A DNA stretch of 13,022 nucleotides, from contig CAZXVW010000125.1 in the NCBI GenBank assembly GCA_964644025.1, positions 1-13,022 of the forward strand, written 5' to 3'. The notes under the pieces were generated by a model. That model saw only the letters and a list, made by a program, of their open reading frames with translations, made no database searches and had not been told where the DNA came from. Below, piece after piece: positions 7,435 through 13,022 of this stretch. This DNA is from CAZXVW01 sp964644025 (GTDB taxonomy: Bacteria > Acidobacteriota > Terriglobia > Bryobacterales > Bryobacteraceae). Positions within the stretch are counted from its first letter, which is position 1. Each line of letters opens with the position of its first letter. A program made the translations under genes and the position numbers.

Positions 7435-8106
7435 TCATTTTCTCTCTCCAGCGCCCCGTGCCTGGTTCAGCGCCCGGAGCTGCTCCTCGATCTTTCTGAC
7501 CCGCTGGGCCAGTTCTTCGATGGCCTGGGCCTGCGGGTCGGGCAACTGGCCATGTTCGAGGATCTCCTCGTCGGTTTCCAGGAAAGCTCTTCCGTGCTGG
7601 CGCACGACTCTGCCAGGTACTCCCACGACGGTCGAGTGATCCGGCACGGACTTGATGACCACCGAACCGGCGCCGATCTTGACGTGGTCGCCGATGGTGA
7701 TATTGCCGAGCACCTTGGCCCCGGTGCCCACTACCACGTGGTCTCCCAGCGTGGGGTGCCGCTTACCCTTCTCCTTCCCGGTGCCGCCCAGCGTCACTCC
7801 CTGGTACAGGAGCACGTCGTCGCCGATCTCGGTGGTTTCGCCAATGACCACACCCATCCCGTGATCGATGAAGAAGCGCCTGCCGATGGTTGCCCCCGGG
7901 TGAATTTCGATCCCGGTCAAAGTCCGGCTGAGTTGGGAAATCAGCCGGGGCAACAGCGGCACGTGGTGACGATAGAGCCAGTGCGCGAGCCGGTGGGCGA
8001 GAATCGCGTGAAACCCCGGGTAGCACAGGATGATTTCCAGGACATTCTTCGCCGCGGGGTCCTCCCGGAAAATAGTATCGACCTGCTCCTTGATGGCCCG
8101 AAACAT
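7435..8106 (-). CDS. cysE: Serine O-acetyltransferase
   Basis: A 223-residue cytoplasmic enzyme that makes O-acetyl-L-serine from L-serine and acetyl-CoA, the first committed step of cysteine synthesis. The N-terminal helical part carries REDPAA (14-19). The left-handed beta-helix follows, with hexapeptide repeats over about 65-165, including IEIHPGATIG, FFIDHGMGVVIGETTEIG and VTLGGTGKEKGKRHP. His82 corresponds to the catalytic His of the E. coli enzyme. The position of its dyad Asp is Glu67, as in the shorter Gram-positive-type enzymes. The last 45 or so residues after the beta-helix form a predicted coiled coil (about 190-215), an extension beyond the core fold. No O-acetylserine sulfhydrylase gene is nearby. 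It is divergent from tssA across a 148-bp spacer. No convincing Shine-Dalgarno precedes the ATG; a CATAAT box lies 11 bases upstream. Confidence 0.93.
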   Translation of the reverse strand: MFRAIKEQVDTIFREDPAAKNVLEIILCYPGFHAILAHRLAHWLYRHHVPLLPRLISQLSRTLTGIEIHPGATIGRRFFIDHGMGVVIGETTEIGDDVLLYQGVTLGGTGKEKGKRHPTLGDHVVVGTGAKVLGNITIGDHVKIGAGSVVIKSVPDHSTVVGVPGRVVRQHGRAFLETDEEILEHGQLPDPQAQAIEELAQRVRKIEEQLRALNQARGAGERK

Positions 8107-8117
8107 GTTGTTTTTCT

Positions 8118-8123
8118 ATTATG
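8118..8123 (-). promoter_or_regulatory. Possible -10 box close to the cysE start
   Basis: On the minus strand CATAAT (five of six consensus positions) ends 11 bases before the cysE ATG at 8106. If used, transcription would start about four bases before the ATG, giving a nearly leaderless mRNA, which fits the absence of a ribosome-binding site. No good -35 element is seen at the right distance, so the call is tentative. Confidence 0.3.
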
Positions 8124-8168
8124 GAACGGAAAGCGCCCGCCAGGAGCGGAGGCAGCCGGCGGCGGCGT

Positions 8169-8198
8169 TTCGCAGGCGGCGAGAGGATCGGTGATAAT
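8169..8198 (+). promoter_or_regulatory. Possible sigma70-type promoter of tssA
   Basis: TTCGCA (8169..8174) and GATAAT (8193..8198) are separated by 18 bases. Four of six and five of six positions match the -35 and -10 consensus. Transcription would begin near 8205, about 50 bases before the tssA ATG. The AT-rich hexamer stands out in a GC-rich spacer shared with divergent cysE. Confidence 0.4.
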
Positions 8199-8241
8199 AT
8201 GGGGCGGCGCCTGAGCCGGCGCTCTCGGTTGCCAGTCCAAC

Positions 8242-8248
8242 AAGGAGG
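8242..8248 (+). promoter_or_regulatory. Shine-Dalgarno of tssA
   Basis: AAGGAGG ends six bases before the ATG at 8255. The spacing and match are near ideal and fix the tssA start; an overlapping ATG at 8250 is out of frame. Confidence 0.7.
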
Positions 8249-8254
8249 CATGCC

Positions 8255-9364
8255 ATGGATCTGAAGCAAACCATCGACATCGAGGTCCTGCTGGCTCCCA
8301 TATCCGGGGAGACCCCGGCGGGAGAAGACCCGCGGCCGACACCCGAATGGGGAGAATTGAAGCAGGCCCGGCAGAGTCACGGCGAGAACGACCCGTTTGG
8401 TGAAACGGAAGTACAGCCGGCCGATTGGGACAAAGTGATCCAGCTCGGCCAGCAGATGCTCACGAGGAAGGGCAAGCATCTGGAAGTCGCGTGCGACCTC
8501 ACCGAGGCACTGATCCGCAAACACGGTTTTGCGGGTCTGCGCGACGGCTTGCGGCTGGTGCGGGAGATTCAGACGCGGTTCTGGGAGAGCCTGTACCCGG
8601 AGCTGGACACGGCGGACGAGGTTGCACTCGAGGAAAGCCTGCTGGACCGCGCCGGGCCGCTGAACGGGCTGAATACGAACATCGTCGACGCGATAAACGC
8701 AGTTCCCGTCACGGAGGCTTCCGGGGTGGAAAACTTCACCTGGTTGCTGTACAACGATTCCCGTTACGTGGAGAACGTGGGGCGCAAGGATCCGGAAGCG
8801 CGAGCCCAGCTCATCGCCGACGGGCGGGCCGACCCGGAAGCGGTGAACGTGGCCATCGCCGCCACGCCCTGGCAGTTCTATGAGGCGGGAATGCAGTGCC
8901 TGGAGGAAGCCGGCCAGGAGTTGAAGCAGCTTGATGATCTGCTGGATGAGAAATACGCCCCGCTTCGCGACGAAGGCCCCACGCTGGGCGGGATCAAGCA
9001 AGCCATCGAAGAGTGCAAGGAGTTTTTCGAGGCCACTTACAAGGAGAAGAAGCCGGCCGAGGCCGCCCCGGTCGAAGAAACATCCGCTGAGACCGCCCCG
9101 GCCGCTGCCCCGGCTGCCGGTCCCCTCACGTTAGACCCTCGCGACCGCGCCGACGCTCTCCGGAGACTGCGCGCCGTGGCCCAGTTCTTCCAGCGGACCG
9201 AGCCGCACTCGCCGGTGGCGTACCTGGTCCAGCGCGCCGCTGCCTGGGGCGAAATGTCGCTGGAGGAGTGGCTGCGCGAAGTCGTCAAGGATGAGGCCAC
9301 ACTCGGTCAGATCCGCGAGACCCTGGGCATCAAGAAACAGGAGGGTGAGGGCGGGAGCTGGTAG
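8255..9364 (+). CDS. tssA: Type VI secretion system protein TssA (ImpA_N domain)
   Basis: A 369-residue cytoplasmic protein. In T6SS machines TssA organises assembly of the baseplate and the contractile tail sheath. The N-terminal ImpA_N region (about 8-150) is recognisable from PISGETPAGEDPR, the acidic/aromatic stretch EWGELKQAR, KHLEVACDLTEALIRKHGFAGLRDGL and the FWESLYPELD segment. A helical middle part leads to an Ala/Pro/Glu linker (about 266-290). A compact C-terminal segment follows with EPHSPVAYLVQRAAAWGEMSLEEWLREVV (316-344), the SP-x-x-x-L-x-x-RA pattern common at TssA C-termini. A strong Shine-Dalgarno sets the start. No other T6SS gene (sheath, Hcp, VgrG, ClpV, membrane complex) is present in the window: the neighbours are cysE and nuoA. 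It may serve a T6SS encoded elsewhere or have another scaffolding role. Confidence 0.88.
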   Translation: MDLKQTIDIEVLLAPISGETPAGEDPRPTPEWGELKQARQSHGENDPFGETEVQPADWDKVIQLGQQMLTRKGKHLEVACDLTEALIRKHGFAGLRDGLRLVREIQTRFWESLYPELDTADEVALEESLLDRAGPLNGLNTNIVDAINAVPVTEASGVENFTWLLYNDSRYVENVGRKDPEARAQLIADGRADPEAVNVAIAATPWQFYEAGMQCLEEAGQELKQLDDLLDEKYAPLRDEGPTLGGIKQAIEECKEFFEATYKEKKPAEAAPVEETSAETAPAAAPAAGPLTLDPRDRADALRRLRAVAQFFQRTEPHSPVAYLVQRAAAWGEMSLEEWLREVVKDEATLGQIRETLGIKKQEGEGGSW

Positions 9365-9406
9365 CCGCCCGGCGGGCGGCGCGCGGCCAGGCAAACCGCC
9401 CGGCGG
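9365..9406. repeat. Paired 11-bp direct repeats with a hairpin between tssA and nuoA
   Basis: CCGCCCGGCGG occurs at 9365..9375, directly after the tssA stop, and again at 9396..9406, a 31-bp period. The first copy extends into a 6-bp perfect stem, CCGCCC (9365..9370) with GGGCGG (9374..9379) around a 3-base loop. There is no T-run, so a classical terminator is not supported. A paired site or an RNA hairpin separating tssA from nuoA expression is possible. Confidence 0.45.
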
Positions 9407-9430
9407 AACTGGCTCACTGTGTCCGCGACA

Positions 9431-9439
9431 TGATATATT
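9431..9439 (+). promoter_or_regulatory. Extended -10 element abutting the nuoA start
   Basis: TGATATATT has the form TG-n-TATATT, an extended -10 with five of six core positions. It ends six bases before the nuoA ATG at 9446, so a transcript would begin at or beside the start codon and be leaderless. The only ribosome-binding candidate, GAGG at 9440..9443, is just two bases from the ATG, too close to work well. No good -35 is seen. The element is inferred from sequence alone. Confidence 0.4.
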
Positions 9440-9445
9440 GAGGCC

Positions 9446-9802
9446 ATGCCGGAAGGCTATCTACCCTTGTTTATCTACGCCCTGCTGGCGACCGCTTTTA
9501 TCCTGGCGCTGCTGCTGCTGGCCAAACTGCTGAGGCCCGCATCCCCGTTTCGCACCAAGCTGGAGGCATACGAGTGCGGTATCAAGGCTTTCTCGGATTC
9601 CCGGGGCCGTTACGCGGTCCGCTACTACATCATTGCCATCCTGTTTGTGATTTTCGACGTGGAGACGATCTTTCTGTATCCGTGGGCGGTGCGCTATCAT
9701 CATCTGGGCTGGTTCGGCGTGGCCGAGGTTGCGGTCTTTCTCGGGATTCTGATCGTAGGGTATATATGGGCTTACAAGAAGGGCGCGTTGGAATGGGTCT
9801 GA
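9446..9802 (+). CDS. nuoA: NADH-quinone oxidoreductase subunit A
   Basis: A 118-residue membrane protein with three predicted helices (about 6-28, 61-80 and 88-110), matching the usual NuoA length. Family signatures are clear: AYECG (41-45) in the loop after TM1, with the conserved Cys44, and FDVETIFLYPWA (70-81) in TM2, with the conserved acidic residues Asp71 and Glu73. NuoA sits in the membrane arm of complex I, beside the quinone site and the switch loop. In most bacteria nuoA leads an operon nuoA-N, but no nuoB follows here. The next gene, for an exported Ig-like protein, starts inside the last codons of nuoA (10-bp overlap). The gene may be the only nuoA of the genome, placed apart, or a second copy. 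Confidence 0.95.
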   Translation: MPEGYLPLFIYALLATAFILALLLLAKLLRPASPFRTKLEAYECGIKAFSDSRGRYAVRYYIIAILFVIFDVETIFLYPWAVRYHHLGWFGVAEVAVFLGILIVGYIWAYKKGALEWV

Positions 9803-11526
9803 AACCGGCCCGAGTTTTGCTTTGGGGTCTGTCGTTCATTTTTCTGGCTGGCACCGCGCTGGGCGCTCCGAAGTTGCGGCTGAGCACCGCGGCGGTGGGG
9901 CCGGTGTCGATCGCGGTGGGCCAGGACGGGGTCCAGCAGACCGTTGAGGCCTTCAATGCCGGCGACGGAGCGCTGGCGCTGACCGTGGAAGCGAGCGCCG
10001 CGTGGCTGGCGCCGGTGGTAGGGGCGGCGGGACCCTGCACGACGCGGCAGGGCAATTGCGTTCCCATTCGCATCGGACTCGAAACCAGCGGACTGGCGAA
10101 AGGAACCTACACCGGCGTGATCACGGTGGCCGATCCGAAGGCGATCGATGCGCCGCAGACCATCACGGTGACCGTCCAGATGGGCGGCGGCGTGCCGGAC
10201 CGTGCGGACCTTTACGTGGCCCCGAACGGCTCGACCGACAGCGTGACGTTCCAGACCAACAGCCAGCTCACGCATGCGGTGCATACCCAAGGCGGGGGCA
10301 ATTGGCTTTCACTCGCGCTGGAGGGGAGCGGCAGCTTCCGCTTCGTGCTGCCATACCGGATCCAGGCGAGGCATCTCCCGGGAATGGGCGAGGGGATTTA
10401 CAACGGCAGCGTGAACATCACCAATTCCGGATTCGGTCCGGATATCAAGACTGTGCCGGTGACGCTGCGAGTCACCTCGCAGCCGATCGCCAGCCTCAGC
10501 GCCGAGGCGGTCGACGTCGTCCTGGCGCAAGACACGCTCCCGGCGGAGCGGTGGATTGCCGTCAACAACCGCGGCCTGGGCGGCTTGATCATCACTGGTG
10601 TGGAAGCGGCGGCCAATGGGGGCGGTTCCTGGCTGGCGGCCGAGTTGTTGGCTGGGTCCAACTTTGTCAAGGTCACGGTGGATCCCGGCGGTCTGGCGCC
10701 GGGCGCCTTTGAGGGCACCGTGACCATCCGCTCAAACGCCGTGAACGAACCGCAGGTGGTGCCGGTGCATCTCCGGGTCACGCCCCAGTCGCCGCCGGTG
10801 GTGCGGTTCGGCGGGGTGGTGAACAACGCTACGTTTGCCGCCGATGAGCCGATCCCACAGGGGGGCATCGCGGCCCTGTTCGGCGACCAGCTTTCCTACC
10901 AGCCGGGCCAGGAAGGGACCGAACTTCCCCTGGTGAGTGAGCTTGGCGGCACAAAGGTCTTTGTCAACGGGCAGGAGGCGCCGCTGTACTATTCCTCTTA
11001 CGGCCAGGTCAATTTCCAGATGCCGTATGAGATCCCGCCGGGGGAGGCCTTCGTTCAGGTGACGCGCGACGGGACGCCGGGCAATGCGGTGAGCGTCCAG
11101 GTGGCCGGGCGGGCGCCGCGGCTGCTGCGGCTGGGGATTGGCGACTATGGCATCATCGTCAACCAGGACGGCAGTTTTCCGATTCCGGCCACGCCGGGGC
11201 TTAACAGCCACCCGGCCCATGCGGGCGACTACCTGGTGATTTACGCCATCGGCCTGGGGGCGACCTCGCCCGCGGTGGCGAGCGGCGCCGCGGCTCCGGC
11301 GGCGGAACCGCTGGCGAGGGTCCAGCCGCCGCCCACGGTGTTTTACGGCGCCGGGCTGATTCGGGTTCCGGTGGTTCCTTTTTATGCCGGCCTGACGCCG
11401 AACTTCGTCGGCCTGTATCAGATCAATGTTCAGGTCCCGCCCAACGCCCCGCGGGGAGACAGGGTGCCACTGTACCTGGAGGGCGGCGGCGTCGTCAGCA
11501 ACCAGGTCGAGATCGCCATCGAATAG
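9793..11526 (+). CDS. Exported Ig-like repeat protein with TIGR03437 (Solibacter-type) C-terminal domain
   Basis: A 577-residue protein with a Sec signal (MGLKPARVLLWGLSFIFLAGTALGA). Three Ig-like/BACON-type modules follow at about 27-132, 133-231 and 233-332. Each has a W-L pair near the middle and ends in a strand pattern Y/F-x-G-x-V-x-I-x followed by V-T-V or V-x-L-R-V-T. The C-terminal domain (about 336-577) starts with VVNNATFAADEPIPQGGIAALFG and contains VNGQEAPLYYSSYGQVNFQMP and LVIYAIGLGATSP, hallmarks I recognise from TIGR03437 proteins of Acidobacteriota. No catalytic motif is seen; a surface or extracellular adhesive or structural role is an inference. The open frame extends back to 9574 inside nuoA, but the ATG at 9793 is the first that gives a signal peptide. 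It overlaps nuoA by 10 bp, and its TAG stop directly abuts the ATG of the alanyl-tRNA editing gene. Confidence 0.82.
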   Translation: MGLKPARVLLWGLSFIFLAGTALGAPKLRLSTAAVGPVSIAVGQDGVQQTVEAFNAGDGALALTVEASAAWLAPVVGAAGPCTTRQGNCVPIRIGLETSGLAKGTYTGVITVADPKAIDAPQTITVTVQMGGGVPDRADLYVAPNGSTDSVTFQTNSQLTHAVHTQGGGNWLSLALEGSGSFRFVLPYRIQARHLPGMGEGIYNGSVNITNSGFGPDIKTVPVTLRVTSQPIASLSAEAVDVVLAQDTLPAERWIAVNNRGLGGLIITGVEAAANGGGSWLAAELLAGSNFVKVTVDPGGLAPGAFEGTVTIRSNAVNEPQVVPVHLRVTPQSPPVVRFGGVVNNATFAADEPIPQGGIAALFGDQLSYQPGQEGTELPLVSELGGTKVFVNGQEAPLYYSSYGQVNFQMPYEIPPGEAFVQVTRDGTPGNAVSVQVAGRAPRLLRLGIGDYGIIVNQDGSFPIPATPGLNSHPAHAGDYLVIYAIGLGATSPAVASGAAAPAAEPLARVQPPPTVFYGAGLIRVPVVPFYAGLTPNFVGLYQINVQVPPNAPRGDRVPLYLEGGGVVSNQVEIAIE

Positions 11527-12714
11527 ATGAAGACCGAGCGGCTGTATTACGATGACGCCTACCTCACCCGCTTCGAGGCCGACGTCACCGGGCGCGGTCC
11601 GGATCCCTGCCAAGTTTACCTGAACTGCACGGCTTTCTATCCGGCTTCCGGGGGACAGCCTGCCGACCACGGCACGATCGGCGGCATCAGCGTGGTTGAC
11701 GTCGTCGAGGACGGGGACCGCATCCGGCACGTGACCGCCCGGCCGGTGAAGGCCGCCCACGTGGAATGTGAAATCGATTGGGCGCGCCGCTTCGACCACA
11801 TGCAGCAGCACAGCGGCCAGCACGTGCTCTCTGCCGTTCTCATGGAATTGTTCGGGTTGGAGACGCTGAGCTTTCATCTCGGCAGTGAGATTTCCACCAT
11901 CGATCTGGACACCGCTTTGCTGAGTCCGGAGCAGATTCGGCGAGCCGAGGAGCGGGCCAATCAAGTGATTTTTGAGAACCGGCCCGTGAGCGTGGTTTAC
12001 GAAGAGGCTTCCCAGGCGCGCGGCCTGCGGAAGCCATCCGGACGGCAAGGCTTGCTGCGCATCGTGGTGATTGAGGGGTTGGACCGCACCGGCTGCGGCG
12101 GAACACACGTGCGCGCCACCGGCGAAATCGGGCCGTTGCTGATCCGCAAGGTGGACAAGATCCGTGGCCGGGCGCGGGTCGAATTCCTGTGCGGACACCG
12201 GGCTGTCCGGCGGGCCCGGACCGACTGGGAGACCCTGGCGCGGGTGGCATTGCTGTTTTCGGCACCGCCCGATCAGGTTCCCGAACTCGTGGCCGGTCAA
12301 CGGGCACGCCTGCGGGAGGCGGAAAAGGCTCGCCAGCGGCTGGCGCGGGAGCTGGCCGAAGCCCGGGGCCGAGAGCTTTACGAAAAGACGGCTCCGGACG
12401 ATTCGGGTCTGCGCAAGGCCGTGCGGCAGGAACCGGCGGGCCCGGTCAGCGATGAACTCCGGGCCGAGGCACGGAGTTTCACCGAGAATCCGAAGGCGAT
12501 TTTCGCCGCTTTCCTGGCTGAGCCACCCTCGGTGCTGCTGGCGGCGTCGGCGGACGCGGGTTTCCACGCCGGGAACCTGCTGAAGGACGTGCTCTCGGAA
12601 TTCGGCGGCCGCGGGGGCGGCAATGCGCGGATCGCGCAAGGGAGTCTTCCCGCGGCGGATGCGATCGGCAAGCTGCGGGCCCGGTTACTGGCGCGGGTCT
12701 CAGGCGGCGATTAA
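11527..12714 (+). CDS. Alanyl-tRNA editing protein, AlaX-L type (with DHHA1 domain)
   Basis: A 395-residue cytoplasmic protein related to the editing half of alanyl-tRNA synthetase, which deacylates mischarged Ser- or Gly-tRNA(Ala). Residues 1-90 form the threonyl/alanyl-type beta-barrel (YLNCTAFYPASGGQPADHG). Four zinc ligands are intact: His95 and His99 in QQHSGQHVLSA, and Cys190 and His194 in CGGTHVR. A charged helical stretch (about 255-290) probably forms a coiled coil. The C-terminus is DHHA1-like, with the glycine-rich GGRGGGNARIAQG (360-372). There is no aminoacylation domain, so this is a free-standing AlaX-L enzyme, near its usual length of about 400 residues. The ATG starts immediately after the TAG stop of the preceding exported protein gene, without a clear ribosome-binding site, so translation is probably coupled. 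Confidence 0.88.
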   Translation: MKTERLYYDDAYLTRFEADVTGRGPDPCQVYLNCTAFYPASGGQPADHGTIGGISVVDVVEDGDRIRHVTARPVKAAHVECEIDWARRFDHMQQHSGQHVLSAVLMELFGLETLSFHLGSEISTIDLDTALLSPEQIRRAEERANQVIFENRPVSVVYEEASQARGLRKPSGRQGLLRIVVIEGLDRTGCGGTHVRATGEIGPLLIRKVDKIRGRARVEFLCGHRAVRRARTDWETLARVALLFSAPPDQVPELVAGQRARLREAEKARQRLARELAEARGRELYEKTAPDDSGLRKAVRQEPAGPVSDELRAEARSFTENPKAIFAAFLAEPPSVLLAASADAGFHAGNLLKDVLSEFGGRGGGNARIAQGSLPAADAIGKLRARLLARVSGGD

Positions 12715-12724
12715 GGCGGCCGGC

Positions 12725-13022
12725 TCAGGCGAACAACGGCGCGACCGCGATCAGGCCGAGTCCCACCACGAACAGGGCGATCATGGCAACCAGGAGCCCC
12801 TTTACCCTGCTGCTGGCGCCGGCGAATTCCTTCCAGTAAAGCAAGCCCCACAGTGTGCTCACCAGCACCGCGCCCTGGCCGATAGCGTAACTGATGGCCG
12901 GGCCTACCTGCACCTCGGGCGGGGCGCTGGCGGCGGCGAAATTCGCGATCGCCCCAATGGTCCATATGGCGCCCCCGGCCAGCCCGAGCAAGTGTTGCCG
13001 CAGGGTTCCCCGCAGGTACCGC
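12725..13022 (-). CDS. GRP/DMT-type sugar transporter, C-terminal part (5' end beyond window)
   Basis: An open frame of 98 codons runs from the right window edge to a TGA at 12725, so only the C-terminal part is visible. It contains about three hydrophobic segments: GLAGGAIWTIGAIANFAAA, VGPAISYAIGQGAVLVSTLWGLLYW and GLLVAMIALFVVGLGLIAVAPLFA. The AISYAIGQGAVLVSTLWGLLYWKEF pattern resembles the last repeat of GlcU/RhaT-like transporters of the drug/metabolite transporter superfamily. Such proteins take up glucose, rhamnose or related sugars; the substrate cannot be told here. TTG at 12991 could be read as a start, but the frame stays open upstream and the protein would then be far too short, so it is treated as truncated by the window. 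It converges on the alaX-like gene with a 10-bp gap. Confidence 0.72.
   Translation of the reverse strand, partial: RYLRGTLRQHLLGLAGGAIWTIGAIANFAAASAPPEVQVGPAISYAIGQGAVLVSTLWGLLYWKEFAGASSRVKGLLVAMIALFVVGLGLIAVAPLFA

Noticed and set aside
7763..9001. A 412-codon open frame on the minus strand across the cysE start and tssA.
   Set aside because: It overlaps two well-supported genes and their divergent spacer, and its product shows no family motif.
10732..12639. A 635-codon open frame on the minus strand.
   Set aside because: It lies antisense to the TIGR03437 protein and the AlaX-type gene, both with clear family motifs. The frame is rich in Arg, Pro, Gly and His with no recognisable domain, as expected for the complement of high-GC codons.
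12715..12724. Bidirectional terminator between the convergent alaX-like and transporter genes.
   Set aside because: The gap is 10 bp and no stem with a T-run could be found in or around it.

Overview
The window is high-GC bacterial DNA, densely coded, with no rRNA, tRNA, insertion sequence or CRISPR array that I can see. The best lineage clue is the protein at 9793..11526. It carries Ig-like repeats followed by a C-terminal domain that I recognise as the 'Solibacter uncharacterized C-terminal' type (TIGR03437). That domain is typical of Acidobacteriota of the Bryobacterales/Solibacter group, so this is probably chromosome from such an organism. The assignment rests on recognition of that domain, not on a search.

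Left arm (65..8106), all on the minus strand. Reading in the direction of transcription: a serine O-acetyltransferase (cysE); a secreted sialidase-fold protein overlapping a small lipoprotein-like protein with two Ig-like repeats; then, behind its own good sigma70-type promoter at 5445..5473, an exported metallo-beta-lactamase-fold hydrolase and an exported alpha/beta hydrolase; and finally a MATE-family exporter and an MFS (fucose-permease-like) transporter. Four consecutive products carry export signals, so this arm looks devoted to the cell envelope or to processing of outside substrates, with membrane transporters at its end.

Right arm (8255..12714), plus strand, divergent from cysE. It starts with a stand-alone tssA (ImpA_N family, type VI secretion), then nuoA (complex I subunit A). 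nuoA overlaps by 10 bp the gene for the exported Ig-like/TIGR03437 protein, which is followed with zero spacing by an AlaX-type alanyl-tRNA editing protein. Neither the T6SS gene nor the complex I gene has any of its usual partners in the window. The 3' part of a GRP/DMT-type sugar transporter gene enters from the right edge on the minus strand and converges on alaX with a 10-bp gap.

No stretch longer than about 250 bases lacks a gene. The largest spacers are 5335..5575 (promoter of the metallo-hydrolase gene), 2708..2901 (short palindrome), 1184..1333 (G+C hairpin) and the divergent cysE/tssA region 8107..8254. I found no coherent, clearly new multi-gene system. The points most worth a second look are the nuoA/Ig-like/alaX coupling, the orphan tssA, and the pair of exported hydrolases, one of which has a calcium-loop-like insertion.
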